Positions 45,124 through 53,487 are shown, numbered from the stretch's first letter. The stretch is 64,000 nt of DNA from Clostridia bacterium (GCA_017507805.1 JAFWAC010000012.1:1-64000); one strand, 5' to 3'. Made by a program: numbers and translations. Notes: generated by a model from the letters alone, not told the origin.

Positions 45124-45189
45124 TTAATACCGACTTAATACCGACAAAAAAATTTGTTTTTTGACATTTTTTTATATTTATGTTATAAT
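45124..45189 (+). promoter_or_regulatory. Promoter with tandem 11-bp direct repeats
   Basis: Two perfect copies of TTAATACCGAC (45124-45134, 45135-45145), one helical turn apart, lie 15 bp upstream of TTGACA (45161-45166), 17-bp spacer, extended -10 TGTTATAAT (TATAAT 45184-45189). The layout matches OmpR/PhoB-type response-regulator sites. Confidence 0.6.
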
Positions 45190-45217
45190 GCTATGTATTT
45201 TTGCTTAGGAGTATGAA

Positions 45218-46363
45218 ATGAATAAAAAGCATAGATTTTTTTATGCCCTTTTGCGGCCGCTTGTTATCGTCTTTTTGCGTTGCAAATTCGGGTACAGCTT
45301 CAAAACCGTCACCAACCTTCCCGATAATTATATTGTGCTTTCCAATCATGCCACGGATTATGACCCTTTATTTGTTGGGGCAAGCTTTAAAAGGCAGATG
45401 TATTTTGTGGCAAGCGAGCATATCGCGCGTTGGGGCTTTGTTTACAAGCTTTTAAAATTCGTCTTTGCCCCCATTGTGCGTTACAAGGGCACGGTTGCCT
45501 CCTCCACCGTTATGGAAATGTTAAGAAAGCTTAAAAAAGGTGATAATGTCTGCCTTTTTGCCGAGGGTGTGCGCACATGGGACGGTGTCACCAACCCAAT
45601 TCATCCCTCAACCGCCAAGCTTATAAAATCTGCAGGCTGCGCGCTTGTTACATACAAAATAATCGGCGGATATTTCACAAGTCCAATGTGGAGCAGCAGT
45701 GCAAAAACCCGAAAAGGCTTTATAAAGGGCTTCCCTGTGAAAATTTACACAAAAGAGGAATTAGGGCTTATGACTGCCAAGGAAATTCACGCCGCCATAA
45801 CCCAAGACCTGCATGAGGATGCCTACCTGCGACAGGAAAATTCCCCCACAAAATACCGCGGTAAGAATTTGGCGGACGGAATGGAAGCATTGCTGTTTGT
45901 GTGCCCGAAATGCGGCGGAAGGGACAGCTTCTCATCAAAAGGAAACGATGTTGCCTGTACCGAATGCGGATTTTCATTCAGCTATAATGAATACGGTATG
46001 CTTGAAAATGCCCCTGTCAAAACACTTAAAGAGGCGGCAGAGCTTCAACGCAAAACGGTTTCTCTTGATATAAGAAACGGTGTTACCTACAAATCGGAGA
46101 AAGGCTCTCTTTCCACCGTTTCAAAGCACATAGAAACACTGTTAGACAGTGGCATGGTTGAGCTTTCGGCTGATGAGCTTCGTTGCGGAGGCACTGTAAT
46201 TCCTTTGAGTGAAATCACTGACATGGCAATGCACGGAAAGCAGACGGTTGTTTTTACAGCCGGTAAAAGCTATTACGAGCTTGTTATAGAGCAAGGCTCA
46301 AATGCCTTGAAATTTCTTTTGTTTTACAATGAATGTAAAAATAAAGTAAAGGAAAGGTGCTGA
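45218..46363 (+). CDS. PlsC-like acyltransferase fused to a zinc ribbon and C-terminal domain
   Basis: 381 aa. The acyltransferase part (about 1-215) has SNHATDYDPLFVG (HX4D catalytic motif) and FAEGVRTWDG (EGxR). A four-cysteine zinc ribbon CPKCGGRDSF...CTECGFSF follows (about 229-251). The last ~120 residues are beta-rich and resemble a PH-like fold (ITDMAMHGKQTVVFTAGKSY). The lipid or other acyl acceptor is unknown; extra domains are seen in some clostridial PlsC-like proteins. Controlled by a strong promoter with tandem repeats. Confidence 0.85.
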   Translation: MNKKHRFFYALLRPLVIVFLRCKFGYSFKTVTNLPDNYIVLSNHATDYDPLFVGASFKRQMYFVASEHIARWGFVYKLLKFVFAPIVRYKGTVASSTVMEMLRKLKKGDNVCLFAEGVRTWDGVTNPIHPSTAKLIKSAGCALVTYKIIGGYFTSPMWSSSAKTRKGFIKGFPVKIYTKEELGLMTAKEIHAAITQDLHEDAYLRQENSPTKYRGKNLADGMEALLFVCPKCGGRDSFSSKGNDVACTECGFSFSYNEYGMLENAPVKTLKEAAELQRKTVSLDIRNGVTYKSEKGSLSTVSKHIETLLDSGMVELSADELRCGGTVIPLSEITDMAMHGKQTVVFTAGKSYYELVIEQGSNALKFLLFYNECKNKVKERC

Positions 46364-46369
46364 GTAAAT

Positions 46370-47749
46370 ATGGATTTTTCGTCAGCAAACATCGAGCTTT
46401 GGAGCCCGATTGTTCAAACGGGTATAATAGCCGTGCTTATCTTAATTTCAAACACACTGCGTCAGAAGGTCAGCTTTATCCGCAATTCCCTTATGCCAAC
46501 CGCGGTTTTAGCCGGATTTATCCTTCTGTTGCTCAGATCCACAGGAATTTTGAAAATCAACACCGAATATCTTGAGATTGTGACCTATCATGCCATTGCT
46601 TTGGGCTTTATCGCGCTTTCGCTGAGAATTCCCGAAAAGCAGAGTGAATCTGCCGCGCTGGTAGGAAGCAAAAGCGGTGCGCTTATCGTCAGCACATATC
46701 TCGTTCAGGCACTTGTAGGTCTTGTTATCTCTGTGGGGCTTGGCTTCACCGTTATGCCTGAGCTTTTCAAGGCAAGCGGAATACTGTTGCCCATGGCATA
46801 CGGTCAAGGACCGGGACAGGCAAACAATGTGGGAACCACCTACGAGGTGCTTGGAATGACGGGCGGCAGAAGCTTTGGTCTTTCTCTTGCCGCCACCGGT
46901 TATCTTTGTGCCTGCGTTGTGGGTGTTATCTATTTAAATATTCTCCACAGAAGGAAAAAAATTCAATCTGCTGAAAGAATTGAAATTTCCGGCTCGGTAA
47001 CTGTTGATATTTTTCAGGATAAAAACGAAATCCCGATTTCCGAATCAATAGACAAGCTGAGTGTGCAGGCAGCCCTTGTTGCCGCTGTATATCTGCTTAC
47101 CTATGTTTTAACAAACGGTATCACCTCATTACTGCAGGCAATTGCTCCCGGTGTTGCAAGCACGGTGAGTTCACTGCTTTGGGGCTTTAATTTCATTGTT
47201 GGCTCTGCACTTGCAACCGGTTGCCGCAGCTTATTCAAGGGCTTACGCAAGGCAAAAATTATGAACAGACAGTACCAAAACAATTATCTTTTGAGCCGTG
47301 TTTCGGGGCTTGCCTTTGATTTTATGATTGTGGCAGGTATTGCAAGCATAGATATTTCTGACCTTTCGGGCTATTGGCTTGTATTCACATTAATGGCAGT
47401 TGTAGGCGGAGTGGTGACCTTTTTATTTCTTTACTTTATGGCAAAAAAGCTTTACCCCGATTATTTTTACGAGGGATTTTTCTCTATGTTCGGTATGCTT
47501 ACCGGAACAATAAGCTCGGGTGTACTGCTCCTCCGTGAGGTTGACCCTGAGCTTAAAACTCCGGCATCAAACAACCTTATCACAGGAAGCTCCTTCGGAA
47601 TAATTTTCGGTGCTCCCATGCTTTTGCTTATAAGCTTTGCCGCTAAAAGCGATTTATCGGTTTTAATATCAATCGGGCTTATTGTTGTATATCTTGCCGT
47701 ATTGCTGATATTTATGTTTAAGGCAGGCAAACGCAAAAACACTAAATAA
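46370..47749 (+). CDS. gltS: Sodium/glutamate symporter (GltS family)
   Basis: 459 aa, about ten to twelve membrane helices. QTGIIAVLILISNTLRQKVS, PTAVLAGFILLLL, PMAYGQGPGQANNVG (conserved Gly-rich signature loop of GltS) and FGAPMLLLISFAA match the family. Predicted to import glutamate with Na+. The gene follows the acyltransferase by 6 bp and precedes gdhA, which has its own promoter. Confidence 0.85.
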   Translation: MDFSSANIELWSPIVQTGIIAVLILISNTLRQKVSFIRNSLMPTAVLAGFILLLLRSTGILKINTEYLEIVTYHAIALGFIALSLRIPEKQSESAALVGSKSGALIVSTYLVQALVGLVISVGLGFTVMPELFKASGILLPMAYGQGPGQANNVGTTYEVLGMTGGRSFGLSLAATGYLCACVVGVIYLNILHRRKKIQSAERIEISGSVTVDIFQDKNEIPISESIDKLSVQAALVAAVYLLTYVLTNGITSLLQAIAPGVASTVSSLLWGFNFIVGSALATGCRSLFKGLRKAKIMNRQYQNNYLLSRVSGLAFDFMIVAGIASIDISDLSGYWLVFTLMAVVGGVVTFLFLYFMAKKLYPDYFYEGFFSMFGMLTGTISSGVLLLREVDPELKTPASNNLITGSSFGIIFGAPMLLLISFAAKSDLSVLISIGLIVVYLAVLLIFMFKAGKRKNTK

Positions 47750-47763
47750 TAAACACTCAAGGC

Positions 47764-47793
47764 TTTGCATTTAGTGTAAATGCAAAAAAATCA
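47764..47793 (+). terminator. Hairpin after gltS
   Basis: TTTGCATTTA-GTG-TAAATGCAAA followed by an A-rich stretch; a weak terminator or an operator before gdhA. Confidence 0.4.
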
Positions 47794-47813
47794 AAAAAAT
47801 TCACAATTTTTTA

Positions 47814-47842
47814 TTGACTGTGAAAAAAAATAGTAGTATTCT
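47814..47842 (+). promoter_or_regulatory. gdhA promoter
   Basis: TTGACT (47814-47819), 17-bp spacer, TATTCT (47837-47842). An AGGAGGT ribosome binding site at 47861-47867 precedes the ATG by 7 bases. Confidence 0.6.
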
Positions 47843-47874
47843 ATAAAAATAGATTATATTAGGAGGTAATTCAA

Positions 47875-49227
47875 ATGTTCAAATCAGAATATTTACAAAA
47901 GGTTTATGCTTCCGTTGAGGCAAGAAACCCCGGCGAGAATGAGTTTTTACAGGCTGTTCGCGATGTTCTTGAATCCTTAGAGCCCGTTGTTATGCAGAAT
48001 GACAAGTTCGAGAAAAACGGTGTTATCGAGCGCATGGTAGAGCCTGAGCGTATGATTAGCTTCCGTGTTTCCTGGGTTGACGATAACGGTCAGGTTCAGG
48101 TCAACCGCGGCTACAGAGTTCAGTTCAACTCTGCAATCGGTCCTTACAAGGGCGGTCTCCGCTTCCATCCTTCTGTTAATGCATCTGTTATTAAATTCTT
48201 AGGCTTTGAGCAAACCTTCAAAAACAGCCTTACCGGTCTTCCCATGGGCGGCGGTAAGGGCGGCTCGGATTTCGATCCCAGAGGCAGATCTGACGGTGAA
48301 ATCATGCGCTTCTGCCAGAGCTTTATGACCGAGCTTGCAAAGCACATCGGCGCTGATACCGATGTTCCCGCAGGTGATATCGGTGTTGGTGCCCGTGAGG
48401 TTGGTTACCTTTACGGTCAGTACAAGAGACTTCGCAATGAATTTACCGGCGTTCTTACCGGTAAGGGTATTTCCTTCGGCGGCTCTCTTATCCGTCCTGA
48501 GGCTACCGGCTTTGGCGCAGTTTACTATGCAGTTGAAATGCTCAAAACCTTTGGTGAGGATATAAAGGGCAAAACCTTTGCTGTTTCCGGCTTCGGCAAT
48601 GTTGCTTGGGGCACCGTTAAAAAGATTAACGAATTGGGCGGTAAGGTTGTTACCGTTTCCGGACCTGACGGTTATATTTACGATGCAGACGGTATTTCCA
48701 CAGAGGAAAAAATCAATTTCCTTCTTGAAATGCGCGCTTCCGGTCACGACAAGGTTAAGGATTATGCTGACAAGTTCGGTGTTCCCTACTTTGAGGGCAA
48801 GAGACCTTGGGAGCAAAAGGTTGATGTTGTTATGCCTTGCGCTACCCAGAACGAGGTTGGCATTAACGATGCTAAGAACATAGTTGCTAACGGTGTTAAA
48901 TATTATGTTGAGGTTGCTAATATGCCCACCACAGATGAGGCTGTTGCTTACCTTAAGGCAAACGGTGTTGTAATTGCTCCCTCCAAGGCTGTTAATGCCG
49001 GCGGCGTTGCAGTTTCAGGTCTTGAAATGAGCCAGAACTCTATGCGTTACAGCTGGACTGCAGAAGAGGTTGACGCTAAGCTTCACCAGATTATGACCAA
49101 CATCTACAAGAATTCTTACGAGGCTTCCAAGAAATACGGTATGGAGGGCGACCTCATTGCAGGTGCCAACATTGCCGGCTTTGAAAAGGTTGCCGAGGCT
49201 ATGATTGCACAGGGTGTTGCATACTAA
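47875..49227 (+). CDS. gdhA: NADP-type glutamate dehydrogenase
   Basis: Interconverts 2-oxoglutarate plus ammonia and glutamate. 450 aa, hexameric small type. GPYKGGLRFHPSV and LPMGGGKGGSDFDPRG (catalytic Lys), then FAVSGFGNVAWGTVKKI (dinucleotide-binding loop) and VANMPTTDEA. Codons are strongly biased (GGC/GGT, AAG), as in highly expressed genes. Follows the glutamate symporter; strong terminator after it. Confidence 0.98.
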   Translation: MFKSEYLQKVYASVEARNPGENEFLQAVRDVLESLEPVVMQNDKFEKNGVIERMVEPERMISFRVSWVDDNGQVQVNRGYRVQFNSAIGPYKGGLRFHPSVNASVIKFLGFEQTFKNSLTGLPMGGGKGGSDFDPRGRSDGEIMRFCQSFMTELAKHIGADTDVPAGDIGVGAREVGYLYGQYKRLRNEFTGVLTGKGISFGGSLIRPEATGFGAVYYAVEMLKTFGEDIKGKTFAVSGFGNVAWGTVKKINELGGKVVTVSGPDGYIYDADGISTEEKINFLLEMRASGHDKVKDYADKFGVPYFEGKRPWEQKVDVVMPCATQNEVGINDAKNIVANGVKYYVEVANMPTTDEAVAYLKANGVVIAPSKAVNAGGVAVSGLEMSQNSMRYSWTAEEVDAKLHQIMTNIYKNSYEASKKYGMEGDLIAGANIAGFEKVAEAMIAQGVAY

Positions 49228-49250
49228 TTTAAAAATCCAATAAAATGCTT

Positions 49251-49290
49251 AATGCAGCAGAAGTGAAATTTTTCGCTTCTGCTGCATTTT
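49251..49290 (+). terminator. Terminator of gdhA
   Basis: 13-bp stem AATGCAGCAGAAG / CTTCTGCTGCATT followed by TT. Confidence 0.85.
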
Positions 49291-49354
49291 AAATTTCTAC
49301 ATTTTATTCATCAATTCCAATTACAGCCTTTCACACAAATTAAATTTACCTTTT

Positions 49355-49427
49355 GTAGGGACAGGCGTCCCCGACTGTCCGTAAAATACATCTGAATTGA
49401 CGGGCAGTCGGGGACGCCTGCCCCTAC
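49355..49427. repeat. Dispersed palindrome, family A (long form)
   Basis: 26-base arms beginning GTAGGGACAGGCGTCCC (49355-49380) and its complement (49402-49427), with two differences, around 21 bases. Core shared with 636-657. Confidence 0.8.
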
Positions 49428-49474
49428 GATATACCATTTTTATTTGTACAGTTTGGCAGATATATCTGATAATA

Positions 49475-49750
49475 TTACCGTTCTGCGGTGACAAGTGCTT
49501 CTGCAGTGATTTTTGCACCCAAAGAAAATCCCATGCAAAATGCCTGTTCCCTGATTTCAAAATTATAATCGTTTGTGCAGTCAAGAAACTTGTTGAGAAC
49601 TTCTTTTGTTTCCTTGTTAAGGCTATTTTCTAATCTTTCAAGATGACGGCTCATTAAACACTCCAATTGTCTTAACTCCGGAGTATCTGCACCTAAATTA
49701 TTGACAGGAGCCAGCTCTCCGTTCCAAAGTTGTGGTATTATTTTTGACAT
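49475..49750 (-). CDS. DUF6809-like small helical protein
   Basis: 91 aa: MSKIIPQLWNGELAPVNNLG, then QLECLMSRHLERLENSLNKE and CMGFSLGAKITAEAL. The order W/YxGxxxP at the start and a GFxLGAKxxxE helix near the C-terminus resembles DUF6809, found beside HTH genes in clostridial mobile regions. Function unknown. Divergent from the XRE gene, with a composite operator between them. Confidence 0.7.
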   Translation of the reverse strand: MSKIIPQLWNGELAPVNNLGADTPELRQLECLMSRHLERLENSLNKETKEVLNKFLDCTNDYNFEIREQAFCMGFSLGAKITAEALVTAER

Positions 49751-49795
49751 GATTATCCCCCTAAAGCTTTTAAAGAAATTATTGTTATTTGTATT

Positions 49796-49843
49796 TTACA
49801 ACAGATGTGTTTATTTGTCAACACTTTTGTTGTAAGATATGTT
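49796..49843. promoter_or_regulatory. Composite dyad operator between the DUF6809-like and XRE genes
   Basis: TTACAACA-gat-GTGTT (49796-49811) and AACAC-ttt-TGTTGTAA (49820-49835) form nested inverted repeats. They overlap the -35 (TTGTCA, 49815-49820) of a promoter whose -10 is TATGTT (49838-49843). Expected binding site of the XRE protein. Confidence 0.6.
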
Positions 49844-49866
49844 ATTTTTCTTTTGAGGTGATAAGG

Positions 49867-50088
49867 GTGTATTATAATGAAAAAATACAGTATATAAGAG
49901 ACAGCAAAAATATAACTCAAAAAGAAATTGCCGCATTTTTAGGTATAAAGCAACAGCAATATGCAAGATATGAGAAGGGTATAAATGTAATGCCGGTAAC
50001 ATATTTACCCAAAATATGTGCTTTTTTAGATGTTTCTGCTGATTATATTTTGGGCTTGCCAAAAAATATGAATTATCCGGAGTGTTAA
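49867..50088 (+). CDS. XRE-family HTH transcriptional regulator
   Basis: GTG 49867 start: GAGGTGATAAG precedes it, and the longer frame runs through the promoter. 73 aa. The HTH is clear in KNITQKEIAAFLGIKQQQYA, RYEKGINVMP and LDVSADYILGL. Small DNA-binding repressor; probably represses its own and the divergent gene's promoters through the dyad at 49796-49835. Confidence 0.85.
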   Translation: MYYNEKIQYIRDSKNITQKEIAAFLGIKQQQYARYEKGINVMPVTYLPKICAFLDVSADYILGLPKNMNYPEC

Positions 50089-50122
50089 TAACAAAACACC
50101 TTCATATACTTTAACGGGATGG

Positions 50123-50602
50123 TCAGACCGTCCCGTTATTTTTTAGGGATATTTCGCCCAAAGCAATATTTCTGACATTTTCGATAACCTGCTCGACATT
50201 ATCCCCGGCACCGCCGAAAAATCTGTGACCGTAACCGTCAAAGCGGCATATATAGCTTTTGCCGCCGGGCGAAAGCACTATGTTAAAAAGCTTAATCGGC
50301 TCTGCATTATAATCTTTTAATCGGTATACAACACAATATGCCGCACAATAATTCTTTGGTTTGTCAAATTTTCTCGGGATTGGAACACAAATATAAATGA
50401 CATGAAAACCGTCATCATATTGTCTATCAAGAAATTCAAATTCCTGTTTTTTAAACCTTTCTTTAGGATAATCGCAATAACGGTTGAAAAGCTGTGAAAG
50501 GTATTCCTCCCTCTTTTCGAGCAGATTAAAAAGAAAAAGTCTTTTATCCCTTCTGAACTCGGTCGGAATTTTAACAAACTCCAAATCATAAATCTTTGAC
50601 AT
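50123..50602 (-). CDS. Hypothetical protein behind structured RNA leader copy 2
   Basis: Not recognised. 159 aa from ATG 50602 (MSKIYDLEFVKIPTEFRRDK) with GAGGAGAACAGG just upstream. Soluble alpha/beta composition: charged helical N-terminus (RLFLFNLLEKREEYLSQLFN), beta-rich middle (FHVIYICVPIPRKFD, CAAYCVVYRLKDY) and a Gly-rich turn RFFGGAGDNVEQVIE. No catalytic motif is evident. Its only visible link to the SLOG gene at 1-348 is the shared RNA leader. Confidence 0.65.
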   Translation of the reverse strand: MSKIYDLEFVKIPTEFRRDKRLFLFNLLEKREEYLSQLFNRYCDYPKERFKKQEFEFLDRQYDDGFHVIYICVPIPRKFDKPKNYCAAYCVVYRLKDYNAEPIKLFNIVLSPGGKSYICRFDGYGHRFFGGAGDNVEQVIENVRNIALGEISLKNNGTV

Positions 50603-50618
50603 CCTGTTCTCCTCAAAA

Positions 50619-50790
50619 ACAAAAAATGCGCAGAGCTTGCGCCTGCGCATGAAAAACGCAAACTCCAATGCTGCGACACATTTGTTTTTGAATAATCACC
50701 ATAAAGCGGAGCACAAAAACAGGAGTGCATTTTTACCATAGTAAAATGCTCTCTACAAAAGTAATTATTCAAATGTGTCGCAAGAATATT
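50619..50790 (-). ncRNA. Structured RNA leader or sRNA with intrinsic terminator (copy 2)
   Basis: Transcript start expected near 50781. The outer stem pairs 50761-50784 with 50671-50699 (core TTGCGACACATTTG / CAAATGTGTCGCAG). The apical region has GGTAAAAATGCACTCC (50722-50737 on the plus strand as its complement). The linker GGAGTTTGCGTTTTTC (50651-50666) is identical in sequence to copy 1. It is followed by an 8-bp hairpin with GCAA tetraloop (50626-50650), TTTTTTGTTTTTG and the ribosome binding site GAGGAGAACAGG. Loop AAAAATGCA can pair with linker TGCGTTTTT, and CTCC with GGAG. Confidence 0.7.
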
Positions 50791-50816
50791 TTAACACCCA
50801 AGCAAAGAAAAAGCAA
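50788..50816 (-). promoter_or_regulatory. Promoter of RNA leader copy 2
   Basis: -35 TTGCTT (50811-50816), 17-bp spacer, -10 TAAAAT (50788-50793) on the minus strand. Confidence 0.6.
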
Positions 50817-50900
50817 CATATATTATTAAAAGACCTTAAAATAAGCTTTCAAAAAATAAAACACCCCTTTGTTAAATGTTGCTAACAAAGGGGTGAAGCT

Positions 50901-51968
50901 TTATGCTCCGAAAAGTGTATTATAAATATCTCTCAAATAATTTGCGGCTGAAACTCCGTCCTTAGTCGGAACATAGAATATGCAGTAGCACAGAACCGCA
51001 AGAAGCACCAAAATCACAACCGTCAAAACAAGTATGGATAAATTAAGCGGTGACTCCCTGTATGCCTTGCTTTTGAAATTTCCGTCCGTGACAAGGTCAC
51101 TGTCATCCACAGGCAAATCGCTGTATGCATCATTATAGGCCTTCGCATCCCTGCGGCGCATTTTTTGCGGCTCCACATAAATATCGGAAACCTCCTCGTC
51201 ACCCTCAGAGGAAAAGTCGAGATAACCGTCATCCGCTTCAAAAATCATACCCTTGGTAAGGGTAATCTCCTCATCCGATATATCAGTCTCGGGCTCCGCA
51301 TTTTCCTCCTGATCGATTATAAGCTCGGTGCCGTCCGCCTCGGTTTGCTCCTGTTCGGCATCAGCTTCCTCGGCTTGGTCACAAGCGGCACCGTCCTCTG
51401 TCGGGCTTTGCTCCTCAGAAGGCTCCTCATTCAGTTGCTCTGTCGCTTGCTCGGCTTCCTCCTCTGTCGGCTGTCCGGCATTTGCCGCATCGGCACTTTC
51501 CTTCATATCTGCGGCACAAAGCTCCTCAATATAAGGATGAATTAAGGTTTGCATAACGGTTTTTCTAATGCTTTTATTTTCAGTGAGCAAAATCATAGTC
51601 TGCGGACCGCTTTCAATTATACAACCGCCGAAATAGCCATCGGCTGTAATTAAAGGAATAGCGCCTTCAATTATTTGAATTTCCTCGTCTGCCGAAATGT
51701 GATATTCCTGGTTATCGACAGGCTTCATACCCTTTCCGATGGCTTCCGCCGCCAGACCGATTACACCGTCCTCCCCGAAAAGGCTGCCTGCAATTATAAT
51801 CACACGGCTACGGGAAACGGCTCTTGCCAGCCCCAGAACAAGACTTTTTTTATCGGAAATTTTGTCGGTCAAAAGTCTCATACGGCAACAGCCGCAAAGA
51901 TTAAATTCCATTTCAAAGTCGCTGTTGGTTTTATAATAAAGTATGTCTGCTTTTATATTGTGAAACAT
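50901..51968 (-). CDS. MoCF/CinA-N-like domain protein with acidic linker and C-terminal membrane helix
   Basis: 355 aa. Residues ~30-150 resemble the MoaB/CinA N-terminal fold: SLVLGLARAVSRSRVIIIAG, then LFGEDGVIGLAAEAIGKG, then IPLITADGYFGGCIIESGPQ and TMILLTENKSIRKTVM. A long Glu/Asp-rich low-complexity linker (~160-280) follows, then one membrane helix near the C-terminus (LNLSILVLTVVILVLLAVLC) with a short outer tail. It is the last gene of iscS-thiI-cinA-srtB. The adjacent C-terminal CinA domain at 52983-53474 makes a two-gene CinA likely. Domain call is by pattern only. Confidence 0.6.
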   Translation of the reverse strand: MFHNIKADILYYKTNSDFEMEFNLCGCCRMRLLTDKISDKKSLVLGLARAVSRSRVIIIAGSLFGEDGVIGLAAEAIGKGMKPVDNQEYHISADEEIQIIEGAIPLITADGYFGGCIIESGPQTMILLTENKSIRKTVMQTLIHPYIEELCAADMKESADAANAGQPTEEEAEQATEQLNEEPSEEQSPTEDGAACDQAEEADAEQEQTEADGTELIIDQEENAEPETDISDEEITLTKGMIFEADDGYLDFSSEGDEEVSDIYVEPQKMRRRDAKAYNDAYSDLPVDDSDLVTDGNFKSKAYRESPLNLSILVLTVVILVLLAVLCYCIFYVPTKDGVSAANYLRDIYNTLFGA

Positions 51969-51983
51969 ATTTATGCTACTCCT

Positions 51984-52982
51984 TTAATTTATATACGGAT
52001 TCTTTTTCTTGCGCTTGTCATACCACTTTTGAGGATAACGGGGCTTTGCATTAACTCCTGCCTTTGAAACATCAACCTCATCCTTCTCATCCTCTCTGAC
52101 CTCGCGAGCCATTACCACAAACCGCGCATTTTCAAAATCCTCAGAGCAGGTTATAAGGGTTATGATATTATCGCCGTACTTAACATCAACACCTGTATTT
52201 ATAACGCTCCGTTCATAAGCCTCTGCGCTCCAAGCATTAAAATCATTAATATCCAAAAAGCGGGTGCGATAGATATTATAAATATAATTATTATCATCCT
52301 CTTTCACGGCATTAAGCAAAAATACCGCATAGACCTTATATGTAGAGCTTTTATATAGGGTAGAAAACTCTATGGTGGGGTGTTCTTTATAAAAATCAAG
52401 CGACTTGTATTTCTTAAGTTGCCCGAACATTGAGCCGTCCTTCATTTCGTGCCCGTAAATAGCAAGGTTGGAATCGGTATGCTGCTCACTGATAAGATTG
52501 GCGCAATCAAAATACAGCGCACCGTACACACTGTACTTTTTCTGTTGGTTATGGTCTAAATAAAAATCATTGTCAGGCGCCTGATAGATCGGATTATCCA
52601 CCTTTGTTCCTTTAATGGTAATCCAACCTTTGAACTGGTCGTTTTCGGCAAGCATTTTTTGAATTGCCTTTTGGCGCGCCTCCTCTGCCGCCTTTAAAGC
52701 CTCCTCATCATTTTCACCGTCACCGTCTGTCTCAATACTGACAGTATTGTGCCAAAGGTCGCGGCTGTCATCAATTATTCCGTTCTGGCGGTCAGATTCA
52801 ATAAAATAATCTGCAAGATAGCAGGCAGAAACAATTAAAGCAACAAGCGAAACCAGAAACAGCACCTTAAAGAAAATCTGCTTGATATTATCCGCTTTAT
52901 TGGGAATATAAGAAACAAATATATGCTTCCATATTTTTTTGAAATTTATTTTAAAATTTATTTCTTTGTTAAGAATGTTCAT
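51984..52982 (-). CDS. srtB: Class B sortase
   Basis: 332 aa, N-terminal membrane anchor (about 38-60). Catalytic His in LAIYGHEMKDGSMFGQLKKY, Cys in IITLITCSEDFENARFVVMA (TLxTC, with the Arg in ENARFVV) match sortase B. Attaches surface proteins to peptidoglycan or pili. No LPxTG-type substrate gene is seen nearby. Start adjoins the cinA stop (TAAATG) and the MoCF-like gene follows 15 bp on, so all are in one operon. Confidence 0.93.
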   Translation of the reverse strand: MNILNKEINFKINFKKIWKHIFVSYIPNKADNIKQIFFKVLFLVSLVALIVSACYLADYFIESDRQNGIIDDSRDLWHNTVSIETDGDGENDEEALKAAEEARQKAIQKMLAENDQFKGWITIKGTKVDNPIYQAPDNDFYLDHNQQKKYSVYGALYFDCANLISEQHTDSNLAIYGHEMKDGSMFGQLKKYKSLDFYKEHPTIEFSTLYKSSTYKVYAVFLLNAVKEDDNNYIYNIYRTRFLDINDFNAWSAEAYERSVINTGVDVKYGDNIITLITCSEDFENARFVVMAREVREDEKDEVDVSKAGVNAKPRYPQKWYDKRKKKNPYIN

Positions 52983-53474
52983 TTAAAGTACCTCTATATA
53001 ACTGTTAATAAGCTCAAAAACCGCCGCTGTGGCAGAATTTTTAACAAAATTTCGGCTTTTAGGTTCAATATCAAGAAGCTTGACCTGTGTGCCGTTTTGT
53101 CCTGCAACAGCAATAAAAACATATCCCGGAGGGTGCCCTTCACTGCTCTGAGGACCTGCCACACCTGTCACCGAGGCTCCCAAATCGGAGCCGGCAAGCC
53201 TTCGCACATTTTCAGCCATTTCCTTGGCGGTCTGTTCCGAAACCGCACCGAAGCGGTCAAGCGTTTCCTGTGACACCCCCAAAATACCGTTTTTTATACG
53301 GCAGGAATATGAGGTGACACCTAATTCAAATATTGTGGACACACCCGAAACGGCTGTGATATAAGACGAAACCGTACCTCCCGTACAGGATTCGGCGGTG
53401 GCAACCGTCATCCCCTTTTCCTTTAATTTATTAACGGTTTGTTCGGCTTGTAAATAAAGCTTTTGGTCAATCAA
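52983..53474 (-). CDS. CinA C-terminal domain protein (nicotinamide-nucleotide amidohydrolase, PncC-like)
   Basis: 163 aa: MTVATAESCTGGTVSSYIT, GVTSYSCRIKNGILGVSQET and SVTGVAGPQSSEGHPPGYVF are PncC signatures (ESCTGG, VAGP). Converts NMN to nicotinate mononucleotide in the known family. The N-terminal MoCF domain of full CinA is missing here; a candidate for it is a separate gene at 50901-51968. Confidence 0.92.
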   Translation of the reverse strand: MIDQKLYLQAEQTVNKLKEKGMTVATAESCTGGTVSSYITAVSGVSTIFELGVTSYSCRIKNGILGVSQETLDRFGAVSEQTAKEMAENVRRLAGSDLGASVTGVAGPQSSEGHPPGYVFIAVAGQNGTQVKLLDIEPKSRNFVKNSATAAVFELINSYIEVL

Positions 53475-53487
53475 AAGAATTTTCCTT

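Noticed and set aside
48199..48816. Minus-strand frame in gdhA
   Set aside because: Antisense shadow of a highly biased gene.
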